Assembly (NCBI RefSeq): GCF_002848135.1
Contig: NZ_PKGB01000007.1
Location: forward strand, 62,001 to 126,000
Direction of reading: 5' to 3'
Source: Hydrogenovibrio sp. SC-1
GTDB lineage: Bacteria; Pseudomonadota; Gammaproteobacteria; Thiomicrospirales; Thiomicrospiraceae
DNA length: 64,000 bases
Shown here: positions 1 through 9,834 of the stretch, one piece after another
How positions within the stretch are numbered: the stretch's first letter is position 1
Layout of the letters: every line of letters starts with the position of its first letter
Notes under the pieces: generated by a model
Seen by the model: only the letters and a program-made list of their open reading frames with translations
Databases searched by the model: none
Told to the model about the DNA's origin: nothing
Program-made: the position numbers and the translations under genes

Positions 1-364
1 GGCAGAACAGTATGATTTTTCAATCAAAGAGGCGTATGATTTTAAGGTAAGCGATCAGAAAATTGACCTAAGCCAGATGGTTGAACACCTACTATTCGAT
101 CAGCAAGCAGGGATCAGTCAGTCAAGGATGGTCAGCCAATTTATCAATATGCAGGTCAATTTAGTCGCTCATTTGGCCAAACAAAATCCAGATTTACCGG
201 TAGTCGTCTCCGGTGGAGTTTTTCAAAATAAAGTGTTACTACAACAACTTATAAAGTATTTTGAGAATCAATCTCAAAAGTTCTATTTTCAACAAAATAC
301 GCCACTGAATGACGGTGGCATCGCACTGGGTCAGGCCTGGTGGTTTTTGCATCAAACGCGCTAG
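1..364 (+). CDS. hypF: HypF carbamoyltransferase, C-terminal end (cut by window edge)
   Basis: This is the last ~121 codons of a HypF-type protein, open in frame from base 2 to the TAG at 362-364. HypF uses carbamoyl phosphate to make the thiocarbamate on HypE that becomes the CN ligands of the NiFe-hydrogenase active site. The visible part is the end of the Kae1/YrdC-like carbamoyltransferase region, with the typical block VVSGGVFQNKVLL followed by PLNDGGIALGQAW. The ATG at 77 is internal and is not the gene start. The codons for QAW near the end carry a 9/10 copy of the window's repeated decamer (331-340). The gene implies that a NiFe hydrogenase is encoded elsewhere in the genome, but none is visible here. 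The start lies outside the window. Confidence 0.88.
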   Translation, partial: AEQYDFSIKEAYDFKVSDQKIDLSQMVEHLLFDQQAGISQSRMVSQFINMQVNLVAHLAKQNPDLPVVVSGGVFQNKVLLQQLIKYFENQSQKFYFQQNTPLNDGGIALGQAWWFLHQTR

Positions 365-395
365 AACACCTTAACCAATGGTAAAGGAGGTTGTT

Positions 396-2588
396 ATGTC
401 CGTACCGCATCATCACCATTCACAACAAACGGTTTGTCATTCCAAGGAAAGCTGTCAACAATCAGTGACAACGTCATCCGAAATGAATGTGGTTTTTACC
501 TGTCCGATGCATCCTGAAATTCGCCAGAATGAGCCGGGAACGTGTCCTATTTGCGGCATGGCGTTAGAAGCTAAAACTTACCGTGACGATACCGAAAACC
601 CTGAGTTGACCGATTTTCGACATCGATTTTGGATCGGGTTGATCTTAACCTTGCCGATGTTTCTATTAGAAATGGGCAATCATTTTATTGATTTTCACCC
701 CTTCATCAGTGCCGTTTTGTTCAATTGGATTCAACTGATCTTGGCAACGCCTGTAGTGTTATGGGCAGGGGAACCTTTTTTGGAACGTGGCTGGGCATCA
801 TTGAAATCGGGCCATCTCAATATGTTTACACTGATTGCAATAGGGACGGGGGTTGCTTGGATTTACAGTGTGGTGGCAACTTTACTGCCGGGATTTTTTC
901 CTGAAACGCTCTTGAAGGATGGCGTGGTCCCTGTATATTTTGAGGCGTCAGCGGTGATTATTGTGCTGGTGTTATTAGGCCAGATCTTAGAGTTAAAAGC
1001 TCGTGCGCAAACGAGCAGCGCTATTAGAGCACTGCTGGATCTGGCACCTAAAACCGCCCATCGACTTAATGGGCAAGATGAAGAAACGGTCGGTTTAGAT
1101 CAAATACAGCTAGGGGATTTACTACGAGTTCGCCCTGGAGATAAGGTGCCATTAGATGGGGTGGTGACAGAAGGTAGCAGTACGGTTGATGAATCCATGA
1201 TCACCGGTGAGTCGATGCCTGTTAAAAAATCGCAGGATATGAAAGTGATCGGTGGCACCCTGAATCAAAACGGCAGTTTTATTATGAAAGCCGAGCGCAT
1301 CGGTCGGGAGACGGTGCTATCGCAAATTGTGCATTCTGTTGAAGAAGCGCAACGTAGCCGAGCGCCCATTCAACAGCTGGCTGACAAGGTTGCTGGTTGG
1401 TTTGTGCCAACGGTGATTTTGGTTTCGGTTTTGACCTTTAAGGCTTGGCTGGTTTGGGGGCCTGATCCGGCATTGAGTTATGCTTTGATCGCTGCGGTGA
1501 GTGTGCTGATTATCGCTTGTCCTTGTGCACTTGGCTTGGCAACCCCTATGTCGATTATGGTAGGCGTCGGCAAAGGTGCGCAAGTTGGCGTATTGATTAA
1601 AAATGCCGAAGCTTTGGAGCGTTTGGAAAAGGTCGATACTTTGGTGATTGATAAAACGGGTACCTTAACCGAAGGCAAGCCGACGGTAACTCACATTGAG
1701 ACGGTGGGCGATTTTTCTGAAGAACAGTTATTGGCGCTCGCTGCATCACTTGAACAGGGGAGTGAACACCCGCTGGGCTATGCAATTGTCATGGCGGCCA
1801 AGCAAAAAGGACTGGATTTAAGCGCTGCAGAACATTTTGAGGCACCAACGGGGCTGGGTGTCATTGGACGTATTCATGGTCAAGAGGTTGTTTTAGGGAG
1901 TGCGCAACTAATGAAACAACAGTCGGTTGATGTATCATCCGTGTCTAAGAAAGCTCAGGGATTGAGAGCGGAAGGCGCCATCGTGATTTATATGGCGGTG
2001 GATCGGAAACTGGCTGGGATTTTAGCGATTGCTGACCCAATTAAGGAAACGACGCCCAGTGCCATCAACGCTTTGCACAGCTTGGGTATTCGCATTATTT
2101 TATTGACAGGGGATAATCGTCATACCGCTGAAGCGGTTGCCAAAACCCTACATATCGAAGAAGTGGAAGCCGAAATCTTGCCCGATGATAAGGGGCGCAT
2201 TGTCAAGCAATTACAGCAGCAAGGGCGTGTGGTTGCGATGGCTGGAGATGGCACGAATGATGCCCCTGCCTTGGCGGCAGCTGATGTTGGTATTGCGATG
2301 AGTACCGGGACAGATGTGGCGATGGAAAGTGCTGGCATCACCTTGCTAAAAGGCGATTTGACCAGCATTGTGCGCGCACGAAAATTGTCCGTGGCCACCA
2401 TGCGCAATATCCGCCAAAACTTGTTTTTTGCCTTTATCTATAATGCGATTGGTGTTTCGGTGGCGACCGGAATCCTATATCCGTTTTTTGGCATACTATT
2501 GTCGCCCATTATTGCCGCCGCCGCCATGTCACTATCGTCAGTCAGTGTTATCGGCAATGCACTCCGGCTGCGTTTAAAGTCGCTCTAA
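396..2588 (+). CDS. copA: Copper-translocating P1B-type ATPase
   Basis: 730-residue inner-membrane ATPase that exports Cu(I). Start 396 is chosen because AAGGAGG (384-390) sits five bases upstream; an in-frame ATG at 378 has no such site. The N-terminus carries HHHH (5-8), scattered Cys, and a short CPMHPE...CPICGM metal-binding motif (Cys36, Cys50, Cys53) in place of a full HMA domain. The catalytic parts are intact: TGES (270-273), the transmembrane CPC site (375-377) inside [10 protein letters not shown], the phosphorylated Asp419 in DKTGT, SEHP (His458) and GDGTND (about 617-622). The CPC motif marks the P1B-1 Cu+/Ag+ class. It follows hypF by about 30 bases and may share its transcript. 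Silver or mixed Cu/Ag specificity cannot be excluded. A periplasmic copper chaperone gene lies at 12.5-13.0 kb. Confidence 0.93.
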   Translation: MSVPHHHHSQQTVCHSKESCQQSVTTSSEMNVVFTCPMHPEIRQNEPGTCPICGMALEAKTYRDDTENPELTDFRHRFWIGLILTLPMFLLEMGNHFIDFHPFISAVLFNWIQLILATPVVLWAGEPFLERGWASLKSGHLNMFTLIAIGTGVAWIYSVVATLLPGFFPETLLKDGVVPVYFEASAVIIVLVLLGQILELKARAQTSSAIRALLDLAPKTAHRLNGQDEETVGLDQIQLGDLLRVRPGDKVPLDGVVTEGSSTVDESMITGESMPVKKSQDMKVIGGTLNQNGSFIMKAERIGRETVLSQIVHSVEEAQRSRAPIQQLADKVAGWFVPTVILVSVLTFKAWLVWGPDPALSYALIAAVSVLIIACPCALGLATPMSIMVGVGKGAQVGVLIKNAEALERLEKVDTLVIDKTGTLTEGKPTVTHIETVGDFSEEQLLALAASLEQGSEHPLGYAIVMAAKQKGLDLSAAEHFEAPTGLGVIGRIHGQEVVLGSAQLMKQQSVDVSSVSKKAQGLRAEGAIVIYMAVDRKLAGILAIADPIKETTPSAINALHSLGIRIILLTGDNRHTAEAVAKTLHIEEVEAEILPDDKGRIVKQLQQQGRVVAMAGDGTNDAPALAAADVGIAMSTGTDVAMESAGITLLKGDLTSIVRARKLSVATMRNIRQNLFFAFIYNAIGVSVATGILYPFFGILLSPIIAAAAMSLSSVSVIGNALRLRLKSL

Positions 2589-2704
2589 AAGTGTTATAAA
2601 TGGAGCTAGCCATTGTAGATATGAGGATACCAAGCTAATCTAGTAGAGGTTATCGATCTGTGAGATTGTTTCCGGCATCTGTTATCAAGAAAATCAAATA
2701 ACAG

Positions 2705-2713
2705 TGTTATACT
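2705..2713 (+). promoter_or_regulatory. Candidate extended -10 promoter element
   Basis: TGTTATACT reads as an extended -10 (TGn plus TATACT), about 44 bases ahead of the DUF4389 start at 2757. There is no good -35, which is tolerable for extended -10 promoters. An AAAGGAG ribosome site follows before the ATG. Confidence 0.35.
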
Positions 2714-2756
2714 TTCAGTCTAGAGCGAGGTTGAAATAATCCCAAAGGAGTGTGGC

Positions 2757-3116
2757 ATGAGTGATGATTCTTCAAAGCCTTATAAAGATCGCAGTGTTTG
2801 GATGCGCGGGTTGTATATGCTGATTTTTATGTTTTTCTTGGGTATCGCAAAATTTGTGACTTTTGTGGTTGTTTTAGTACAGTTTGTAAATGTTGTTTTT
2901 ACGTCTGATACTAACCAAAAATTACTGACATTCGGCGATAGTTTGAGCCAATATCAATACCAAATATTATTGTTTTTGACGTATAACACTGAACAGCAGC
3001 CTTATCCGATGGGGGATTGGCCAAAGCCAAATGCGCCTACGACGCCAACCGTTTCAGAAACGATTGACCTTGCAGGAAATGAGCCGGAAACGCCAATTGA
3101 AAAACGTGAGAGTTAA
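2757..3116 (+). CDS. DUF4389 family membrane protein
   Basis: 119 residues with a hydrophobic stretch at about residues 19-46, then a soluble tail. The order of features fits DUF4389: an aromatic/hydrophobic helix ending in a VVLVQFVNVV segment, a FGDSLSQYQYQI block, and a PYPMGDWP motif corresponding to the family's usual PFPFsdWP. The tail after residue 95 is Pro/Thr/Glu rich and probably disordered. The function of the family is not established. It stands alone between copA and the convergent acetolactate synthase gene. AAAGGAG lies upstream of the ATG. Confidence 0.75.
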   Translation: MSDDSSKPYKDRSVWMRGLYMLIFMFFLGIAKFVTFVVVLVQFVNVVFTSDTNQKLLTFGDSLSQYQYQILLFLTYNTEQQPYPMGDWPKPNAPTTPTVSETIDLAGNEPETPIEKRES

Positions 3117-3135
3117 GGTTTAAAAAAATAGATTC

Positions 3136-4800
3136 TCATGGGGCCTTATGGATTTCTTGATAGCGTTGTTGGCTTTGCTCTTTAATTAGGGTGTTCAAAA
3201 TATAGTCGTTTTCGGAATAATCCATTGGAACCTCTATGAGGTGAACACCGCCACATTCAAAGGCGTGTTCAATGGTGGGAATAAGGTTGTCCGTACTCTG
3301 AATTCGGTGACCGTGAGCACCATAGCTTTGTGCATAAAGCACAAAGTCGGGGTTGCCAAAATCAAGTCCGAACTCATCCAGCTGCATATTAGCTTGTTTC
3401 CACTTAATCATGCCATAGGCATCATCTCGTAAAACCAGTACCACCAAATCCAATTTGAGACGAACAGCAGTTTCCATTTCTTGAGAATTCATCATAAAGC
3501 CGCCATCGCCACAAATAGCCATGACTTTTGACTCAGGGAAGACCAGTTTAGCAGCAATAGCAGAGGGCAGTCCTGCGCCCATCGTTGCAAGTGCGTTATC
3601 GAGTAACACGGTATTTTGTTGGTAGGCTAGATAATTACGAGCAAACCAAATCTTATAGACACCATTATCTAAGCAGATAATGCCCTCTTCTGGCATAACT
3701 CGACGGATATCTTTGACCAGTCGTTGCGGATAAACTGGAAACCGGTCATCTTCTGAGCCTTCTTGCAAATTCTCATCAATATAAATTTTAGCAGCTAAAA
3801 AAGGCTTGAAATCCCAATGTGCTTGACGTGTGATGGCTTCCTTGAGTTGATAAAGACTATTGCCAATATCACCGATGACATCAGCCTGCGGAAAGTAGAC
3901 CGGATCAACTTGGGCATTGGTGTAGTTAATATGCAGCACTTTGAAGCCATTTTCGGTCATAAAGAATGGCGGTTTTTCGACCACATCATGACCCACATTG
4001 ATAATTAAATCGGTATCACGGATGGCATTGTGCAAAAAGTCGCCATCGGATAATGCGGCGCAGCCAAGGTATAGGTGATGACGCTCATCAACCACCCCTT
4101 TACCCAATTGGGTGGTGAAAAAAGGAATGGCCGTTTTGTCGATAAATTGTCGGATCATCCGCCCTGCGGTTTTACGGTTTGCACCTGCGCCAATTAAAAT
4201 CAGTGGGCGTTTGGCTTGTTCAATCATTTGAATGGCATTGCGAATGGCTTTGGCTTCGGCAATGGGGCGTCGATGTTCACCCTGTTCGATGACATGACCC
4301 AATGAAGTTTCACGAGCAACATCTTCGGGGAGTTCTAAGTGGGTAGCACCGGGTCGTTCGGTTTTGGCCATACGAAAGGCTTCGCGAACTCGCGCGGCGA
4401 CATTATGACCACTGCTAATTTGATAAGTGTACTTGGTGATGGGACGCATCATATCCACCACATCCACAATTTGAAATTGGCCTTGCTTACTGGTTTTAAC
4501 AGGCTTCTGTCCTGTAATCATCAGCATGGGCATGGCCCCCAGGTTTGCGTAGGCTGCAGCGGTGACTAAATTGGCAGCCCCTGGCCCGAGCGTTGATAAG
4601 CACACGCCGACATTGCCCGTTAATCGACCATAAGTGGCCGCCATAAATCCGGCGGCTTGCTCGTGGCGAGTGAGCACAAGTTGGATGTTGGAGTTTTTAA
4701 TTGAATTCAACAGGTCGAGATTTTCTTCGCCTGGAATCCCAAAAATCATTTTAACGCCTTCGGCTTCTAAGGCTTTGATAAATAGGTCAGATGCTTTCAT
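3136..4800 (-). CDS. alsS: Acetolactate synthase-like ThDP enzyme (catabolic AlsS type)
   Basis: 554-residue thiamine-diphosphate enzyme, predicted to join two pyruvates to acetolactate. The N-terminal domain has GIPGEENLDLL and the catalytic Glu47 in LTRHEQAAGFMA. The C-terminal domain has the ThDP/Mg motif starting GDGGFMMNSQEMETA and running to DDAYGMI. The C-terminal text (DFGNPDFVLYAQSYGAHG, then EVPMDYSEND) resembles Bacillus-type AlsS more than the FAD-dependent IlvB enzyme. No regulatory small subunit (ilvN) and no ilv genes are adjacent, which also favours a stand-alone catabolic role. GGAG lies upstream of the ATG. Other ThDP enzymes of this fold cannot be fully excluded. Confidence 0.8.
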   Translation of the reverse strand: MKASDLFIKALEAEGVKMIFGIPGEENLDLLNSIKNSNIQLVLTRHEQAAGFMAATYGRLTGNVGVCLSTLGPGAANLVTAAAYANLGAMPMLMITGQKPVKTSKQGQFQIVDVVDMMRPITKYTYQISSGHNVAARVREAFRMAKTERPGATHLELPEDVARETSLGHVIEQGEHRRPIAEAKAIRNAIQMIEQAKRPLILIGAGANRKTAGRMIRQFIDKTAIPFFTTQLGKGVVDERHHLYLGCAALSDGDFLHNAIRDTDLIINVGHDVVEKPPFFMTENGFKVLHINYTNAQVDPVYFPQADVIGDIGNSLYQLKEAITRQAHWDFKPFLAAKIYIDENLQEGSEDDRFPVYPQRLVKDIRRVMPEEGIICLDNGVYKIWFARNYLAYQQNTVLLDNALATMGAGLPSAIAAKLVFPESKVMAICGDGGFMMNSQEMETAVRLKLDLVVLVLRDDAYGMIKWKQANMQLDEFGLDFGNPDFVLYAQSYGAHGHRIQSTDNLIPTIEHAFECGGVHLIEVPMDYSENDYILNTLIKEQSQQRYQEIHKAP

Positions 4801-4973
4801 GCCAATTCTCCATAAAAATGATCGGGCTCGTCGTGCCCTTTGGGTATGATCGTTTTTTGCCGATTATTGTTTCTTTACTTTACTGTATTCTGGCAAAGTA
4901 TTCTTAAAAAAATAGCCGTGTTTTAGGGGGAATATGCTCCAAAAATCGTTCATTATTGTCTGGCTGATTGCGG

Positions 4974-4979
4974 TATACT
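4974..4979 (+). promoter_or_regulatory. Candidate -10 of the sdh operon
   Basis: TATACT lies 36 bases ahead of the sdhC start, in the divergent space between the acetolactate synthase gene and sdhC. No convincing -35 is seen at the right distance, so this is weak. Confidence 0.25.
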
Positions 4980-5014
4980 CAAGCAGAAATGTCGCATTAT
5001 TCTAGGAGTCTCCC

Positions 5015-5407
5015 ATGTATCATCATCCTGGCAATAAACCTGTTTATTTGAATTTACGGGCTTTCCGATTTCCTCTCAATGCTATCTTGTCTATTTTGCA
5101 TCGTATCAGTGGTGTTTTCGTTCTTATGAGTCTGATTCTTGGATTAGTGTGGTTGAATTTGTTACTGCTTCAACCAGAATCTTATCAACAAACTAGGGCT
5201 TGGTTGAGTCATCCTCTTGGCAAAATTGTGGCGACTGCTGGATTATTGGGCTTGAGTTTTCACTGGTTAACAGGTTTACGGCATTTGTTAATGGAGCATG
5301 ATGTTGCGCAATTGATGACGCGATTGGATCGTTCGAGATTGTCAGGACAAGGGGTATTGGTCATTTTTGTCATTTGGTCGGTTTGGGTGATTTGGAGGCT
5401 GTGGTAA
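5015..5407 (+). CDS. sdhC: Succinate dehydrogenase cytochrome b556 subunit
   Basis: 130-residue membrane anchor of complex II. It has the family's opening KPVYLNLRAFRFPLNAILSI and LHRISG, three hydrophobic helices, and HWLTGLRHLLME, whose first His (residue 83) matches the haem ligand of E. coli SdhC. The stop shares one base with the next start (TAATG at 5405-5409), indicating translational coupling to sdhD. It is the first gene of sdhCDAB-sdhE. Confidence 0.93.
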   Translation: MYHHPGNKPVYLNLRAFRFPLNAILSILHRISGVFVLMSLILGLVWLNLLLLQPESYQQTRAWLSHPLGKIVATAGLLGLSFHWLTGLRHLLMEHDVAQLMTRLDRSRLSGQGVLVIFVIWSVWVIWRLW

Positions 5408-5745
5408 TGTCGGGCATTTTAACGGGCTTAAAAGCGCATTTATGGCAGCGTATCAGTGCTTTCTATTTATTAATTTACTTTCCATTAGCGGCTTGGTATT
5501 TAAGTCAGCAATCGTTTGCCACTTTGGCAGCGTTCAAGCAGGCAGTTTTCGCTGTCGAATTTTGGGTAATGACCCTGTTAGCGTTATTGCTGCTGTTAGT
5601 TCACGCTTGGGTGGGGATGCGAGATGTCTTGATGGATTACTTACCTCGTAAAGCGGTTTTAGCTGGGTTGAGTGTTTTGGGATTGGGTCTAATGGTTATT
5701 TTGTTGAACTTGTTATATTTAACCCTTTATTTGATGAAAAACTAG
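5407..5745 (+). CDS. sdhD: Succinate dehydrogenase membrane anchor subunit
   Basis: 112 residues. The start at 5407 is chosen because it overlaps the sdhC stop; an earlier in-frame ATG at 5374 lies well inside sdhC. Three hydrophobic helices are seen. The block HAWVGMRDVLMDY is the SdhD signature for haem and quinone binding. The N-terminal GLKAHLWQRISAFYL also fits. Together with SdhC it binds haem b and reduces ubiquinone. Confidence 0.92.
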   Translation: MSGILTGLKAHLWQRISAFYLLIYFPLAAWYLSQQSFATLAAFKQAVFAVEFWVMTLLALLLLLVHAWVGMRDVLMDYLPRKAVLAGLSVLGLGLMVILLNLLYLTLYLMKN

Positions 5746-5759
5746 AGGTTAAACCAAAT

Positions 5760-7547
5760 ATGGTTGCGTTTGAAAATATCGATAGCTTTCATTTTGATGT
5801 TGTCATCGTCGGTGCAGGTGGGGCTGGATTACGTGCTGCGTTACAGTTGTCTCAATCGTCTCAACGAGTGGCGGTGGTGTCAAAAGTGTTTCCTACACGT
5901 TCCCATACAGTAGCCGCACAAGGTGGCATTAATGCGGCCTTGGGTAATAACACGGAAGACAACTGGCATTGGCACATGTATGACACCATTAAGGGCAGCG
6001 ATTACTTAGGCGATCAAGATGCGATTGAGTTTATGTGCCGAGAGGCCTCAGAGATTGTGCGTGAGTTAGAGCATTTTGGCGTGCCTTTTTCCCGTACCGA
6101 TCAAGGCAAAATATATCAACGTCCTTTTGGTGGACAAAGCCGAAATTTTGGGGAAAGTCAGGCATCACGAACCTGTGCGGCGGCGGATCGTACTGGGCAT
6201 GCCATTTTACAAACCCTCTATCAGCAAAATATCCAAGCTGGCACGACCTTTTTTAATGAATATTTTGCCATCGATTTGGTAAAAGATGACCCGCAGCGCA
6301 TTGCGGGTATGGTGGTGATGAATATGCAAACGGGTGAATATCAATTGATTCGAGCCCACGCAGTGATGATCGCCACAGGTGGGGCCTGCCAGCTTTTTAA
6401 AACCAATACCAATGCCAAAATTAATACTGGGGATGGCTTGGCTATGGTCGCAAGAGCTGGTCTGCCACTGCAAGATATGGAATTTTGGCAATTTCATCCA
6501 ACAGGCGTTGCCAATAAAGGCATGCTATTATCCGAAGCGGCGCGTGGTGAAGGCGGAGTGTTAAGAAATGCACAGGGTGAAGCCTTTATGGTGAACTATG
6601 CGCCACACGTTAAGGATTTAGCGTCCCGTGATGTCGTGGCACGAGCGATAGCGATTGAGGTTAAAGAAGGTCGAGGATGCGGACCCAATAAAGATCATGT
6701 GTTATTGGATTTAACGCATTTGGATGCAGAGATCATTAAAAAACGCTTACCAGGGATTCGGGATCTTGCCTTAACCTTTGCCGGATTGGATATGTGTACC
6801 GATCCCATTCCAGTTTATCCGACTGCACATTATATGATGGGTGGGATTCCGACCAACTTTAAAGGTCAGGTTTTGACATTGAATGAGCAGGGGGAATCCA
6901 TCCCTGTGACAGGGTTGTATGCAGTCGGAGAATGTGCCTGCGTTTCGGTGCATGGTGCAAATCGGTTGGGGGGGAATTCGTTATTGGATATCGTGGTGTT
7001 TGGGCGAGCGGCAGCGCAAGAGATAGACCGTGTTTTACAAAATCAGAAACCCAGTGACTTTTTTGATCAACCGTTGGATTTAAGCCGGATTGCCGCCCGT
7101 TTACAAAAATGGGAAAATCAATCGAGTAACGACGTTAAAGACCCGACAGGGGTGATTAAGTCAGATCTACAAGCCGCCATGCAAGAGGGCTGTGGGGTGT
7201 TTCGAAATGCTGAAACCATGCAGGCTTTAATAGCCAAACTGGAACCGATTGAGCACCGCATTCATCAGGCGGTGCTGTCAGATCATAGCCGAGCGTTTAA
7301 TTTGGATCGTATTGAAGCGTTGGAGTTGGAAAACTTGATGACATTGGCCTACGCTACGGCACACAGTGCAGTGTTGCGAGAAGAGAGCCGAGGCGCTCAC
7401 TCTAGGATTGATTTTACCGAACGAAATGATGTCGACTGGCTAAAACACAGCCTATATTTTATTGAAAACCATCAAGTGCGTTATAAACCTGTGACTTTAA
7501 CCGCCTTGACGGTAGAGGGTTTTAAACCCAAAGCTCGTGTTTATTAA
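5760..7547 (+). CDS. sdhA: Succinate dehydrogenase flavoprotein subunit
   Basis: 595 residues, close to the usual ~590. The N-terminal FAD fold shows VVIVGAGGAGLRAAL. FPTRSHTVAAQGGINAALG contains the His that binds FAD covalently. PVYPTAHYMMGGI and HGANRLGGNSLLD give active-site and flavin contacts, and SRGAHSR occurs near the C-terminus. It oxidises succinate to fumarate on the cytoplasmic face. Fourteen bases separate it from sdhD. The proteobacterial SdhA-type sequence, with two membrane anchor genes, argues for succinate dehydrogenase rather than fumarate reductase. Confidence 0.96.
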   Translation: MVAFENIDSFHFDVVIVGAGGAGLRAALQLSQSSQRVAVVSKVFPTRSHTVAAQGGINAALGNNTEDNWHWHMYDTIKGSDYLGDQDAIEFMCREASEIVRELEHFGVPFSRTDQGKIYQRPFGGQSRNFGESQASRTCAAADRTGHAILQTLYQQNIQAGTTFFNEYFAIDLVKDDPQRIAGMVVMNMQTGEYQLIRAHAVMIATGGACQLFKTNTNAKINTGDGLAMVARAGLPLQDMEFWQFHPTGVANKGMLLSEAARGEGGVLRNAQGEAFMVNYAPHVKDLASRDVVARAIAIEVKEGRGCGPNKDHVLLDLTHLDAEIIKKRLPGIRDLALTFAGLDMCTDPIPVYPTAHYMMGGIPTNFKGQVLTLNEQGESIPVTGLYAVGECACVSVHGANRLGGNSLLDIVVFGRAAAQEIDRVLQNQKPSDFFDQPLDLSRIAARLQKWENQSSNDVKDPTGVIKSDLQAAMQEGCGVFRNAETMQALIAKLEPIEHRIHQAVLSDHSRAFNLDRIEALELENLMTLAYATAHSAVLREESRGAHSRIDFTERNDVDWLKHSLYFIENHQVRYKPVTLTALTVEGFKPKARVY

Positions 7548-7579
7548 GCCATGATTAATTGTTTTCTGAGGAGCTGATT

Positions 7580-8296
7580 ATGCGTTTTTCTATTTATCGA
7601 TACAATCCTGAAGCGGACGAACAACCTTATTGTCAGGATTATGAATTAGACGATGCGTTAATTGGTGATGAAATGATGTTGCTGGGCGCATTGGAGAAAT
7701 TGCGAGAACAAGATCCCAGCTTAACCTTTAGAAGTTCTTGTGGCGAAGGGGTTTGTGGGTCGGATGGTATGAATGTGAATGGCGAAAACAGGCTTAGCTG
7801 TATCACACGGGTGTCCGAATTAACACAACCCGTGACGATTCGACCTTTGCCAGGCTTGCCAGTGATTCGGGATTTGGTGATTGATATGACATTGTTTTAT
7901 GAACATTATCATGCGGTAGAGCCATATCTAAAACCAACCCCAGCGGGTGTTTCGATTGATTTAGATCACGAGCTGTTACAAAGCCCAGCAGAGCGGGAAA
8001 AGTTGGATGGCAGCTATGAATGTATTTTATGTGGTTGCTGTAGTACCAGTTGTCCGTCATTTTGGTGGAATCCTGACAAGTTTCATGGTCCAGCAGCATT
8101 ATTGGCGGCTAGGCGTTTTGTGGTGGATAGTCGAGATATTACCACTCGGGAGCGTCTTGAAAACCTGGATGATCCTTATAAAACCTTCCGATGTCGTAAT
8201 ATCCAAAACTGTACGGCCAGTTGCCCGAAAGGGTTGAACCCCAGTCAGGCCATTCAAGAACTCAAGTCTTTAATGCTCAAAAAGCAAGTGGATTAA
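7580..8296 (+). CDS. sdhB: Succinate dehydrogenase iron-sulfur subunit
   Basis: 238 residues from the ATG at 7580, which follows GAGGAG; an upstream in-frame ATG at 7559 is less likely. The plant-type ferredoxin domain holds SSCGEGVCGSDG and a later Cys for the 2Fe-2S cluster. YECILCGCCSTSCPSFWW and FRCRNIQNCTASCPKG supply the 4Fe-4S and 3Fe-4S clusters. It transfers electrons from SdhA to the quinone site. It ends two bases before the likely GTG start of sdhE. Confidence 0.95.
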   Translation: MRFSIYRYNPEADEQPYCQDYELDDALIGDEMMLLGALEKLREQDPSLTFRSSCGEGVCGSDGMNVNGENRLSCITRVSELTQPVTIRPLPGLPVIRDLVIDMTLFYEHYHAVEPYLKPTPAGVSIDLDHELLQSPAEREKLDGSYECILCGCCSTSCPSFWWNPDKFHGPAALLAARRFVVDSRDITTRERLENLDDPYKTFRCRNIQNCTASCPKGLNPSQAIQELKSLMLKKQVD

Positions 8297-8298
8297 CC

Positions 8299-8574
8299 GT
8301 GTCAAAGACGCTACATCCCTTGCATTTCAAAGCCATGCAACTGAATTGTCGACGCGGGTTGGCTGAAGTGGAAGTCTTATTGATGGCATATTGGCAACAA
8401 CTTGCCAATAAACCGACAGACGATAGGAGTCTGCTTCAGGAATGTCAGTTATTTGAACGGTTGTTATTGGAAAATGATCAGCAGCTATTTGAATGGTTGC
8501 TGTCGCCAACGCAAGCACCAACCGACTATCGTGGCTTAATCGCGCGCATTCGTGCTCATTATCTTGAAAAATAA
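8299..8574 (+). CDS. sdhE: SdhE family FAD assembly factor
   Basis: 91 residues if translation starts at the GTG at 8299, two bases after sdhB. An ATG at 8335 would give 79. The SdhE/YgfY signature RRGLAEVE (the RGxxE motif) is present near residue 20, then an acidic helical body containing [18 protein letters not shown], as in E. coli SdhE. SdhE helps attach FAD covalently to SdhA, and its place as last gene of the sdh operon supports this. The stop codon runs directly into a copy of CCAGGCCTGG. Confidence 0.82.
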   Translation: MSKTLHPLHFKAMQLNCRRGLAEVEVLLMAYWQQLANKPTDDRSLLQECQLFERLLLENDQQLFEWLLSPTQAPTDYRGLIARIRAHYLEK

Positions 8575-8584
8575 CCAGGCCTGG
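8575..8584. repeat. CCAGGCCTGG palindromic decamer, intergenic copy
   Basis: Exact copy, directly abutting the sdhE stop codon. With its flanks it reads as the 12-base palindrome ACCAGGCCTGGT. It has no long stem and no following T-run, so it is not an obvious terminator. Confidence 0.9.
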
Positions 8585-8636
8585 TCGAAATGGCACTTGT
8601 TTTGCTTTAAGCCTGCCATTACAAGGAGAAGCCATT

Positions 8637-9791
8637 ATGTTCGGACTGTTTCAAAATAACGCACTCAAACAAAAAATTACGCAGTTAAAACAGCAATTAG
8701 ATGAAAAAGAGAGTCAAGTAAACGCATTGCAAAATGATGTTCAGGCATTAAGAGCGCAGCTATCTTCAACCCAGGCTGAATTGCAAACGAACCAATCTCA
8801 AACAGATCAAACTCGGTTTTCCGATAGTGCCCAGTCGCTGTTTCATGCGTTGGATCACTATGCAAAAGGGGTGGTGATGTTTCAAGGAACCATGTCACAA
8901 CTGGGCGAACGTTTAAAAACGGGCCATGAAGATGTGATGGGGTCGATTAGCGTTAGCCAGTCGGCACAATCCGATTTATCCATTATTACTCAGGGCATAA
9001 ACCATCTAAGCGAAGTGGCACTCAGCGCGTCTAACCTAGTGGCAGCGTTGGAGAATCGAGCTGAAGAAATTGGCGGTATCGTTTCGCTGATTGAAGGCAT
9101 TTCCGAGCAAACTAATTTATTGGCGTTGAATGCGGCCATTGAAGCAGCCAGAGCAGGTGAGTCTGGACGCGGTTTTGCCGTAGTGGCCGACGAAGTTCGC
9201 GTCTTGAGTTCGAAAACGGCCAAGGCGACTTCGGATATTTCAAAGTTGGTTTCGGTGATTCAGCATGAAGTGAAAGACTCTCAAGAAAATATTTTGGCGT
9301 TGTCGAATGAAGCGCGTTCGCTTTGTAGTCAAGGTGACCAAGCCAATGAAAGCATTTCTAAACTCATTAATACCAATAGCCGAATGGAAGAGGTTATTTC
9401 TACCAGTGCATTGCGTAGCTTTGTGAGTTCCGCAAAAGTGGATCACATGGTTTTTAAAATGGAAATTTATAAAGTCTTTATGGGCGTGTCTCATATGAAA
9501 GCGAATGACTTGTCGGATCACCATAATTGCCGCTTAGGAAAATGGTATTACCAAGGTGAAGGCGTGCATTGTTATTCAAAATTGCCGGGTTATAAGGAAC
9601 TTGAAACGGTGCATCAGGAAGTTCATAGTCAAGGTCGGCAAGCTCTAGAGTATTATGAAGCTGAGGATTATGACAAGGGTGTTGCTTGTTTACAGCAGAT
9701 GGAACATGCCAGCGATGAAGTGCAAAATGCACTTGAAAAAATTGCCCTGTCAGCTGAAGAAAATCCAACACTTTTGTGCAATGTAAAATAA
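8637..9791 (+). CDS. Soluble chemoreceptor with C-terminal zinc-binding (CZB) domain
   Basis: 384 residues with no membrane segment, so probably cytoplasmic. Residues ~5-60 form a coiled coil rich in Gln/Leu. The middle carries the conserved methyl-accepting signalling tip, with [19 protein letters not shown] and [12 protein letters not shown], which binds CheA/CheW. The C-terminal ~120 residues match the CZB chemoreceptor zinc-binding domain: a His in [26 protein letters not shown] with the characteristic Cys, and later His residues in HQEVH. CZB domains bind zinc with three His and one Cys and are linked to zinc- or oxidant-dependent control. The signalling region is short. It could signal to a chemotaxis array or to a Wsp-like pathway. 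Confidence 0.85.
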   Translation: MFGLFQNNALKQKITQLKQQLDEKESQVNALQNDVQALRAQLSSTQAELQTNQSQTDQTRFSDSAQSLFHALDHYAKGVVMFQGTMSQLGERLKTGHEDVMGSISVSQSAQSDLSIITQGINHLSEVALSASNLVAALENRAEEIGGIVSLIEGISEQTNLLALNAAIEAARAGESGRGFAVVADEVRVLSSKTAKATSDISKLVSVIQHEVKDSQENILALSNEARSLCSQGDQANESISKLINTNSRMEEVISTSALRSFVSSAKVDHMVFKMEIYKVFMGVSHMKANDLSDHHNCRLGKWYYQGEGVHCYSKLPGYKELETVHQEVHSQGRQALEYYEAEDYDKGVACLQQMEHASDEVQNALEKIALSAEENPTLLCNVK

Positions 9792-9834
9792 TCTTCCGTC
9801 AGCGCGATGGCTTGCGTGCAAGCCAACCATTCCC

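Noticed and set aside
1-364. hypF as a pseudogene
   Set aside because: The frame is open from the first bases of the window, so the missing part is simply outside.
1317-2407. Several open frames antisense to the copper ATPase gene
   Set aside because: They overlap a conserved gene fully, have no ribosome sites, and their proteins look like reverse-strand translations of ATPase motifs.
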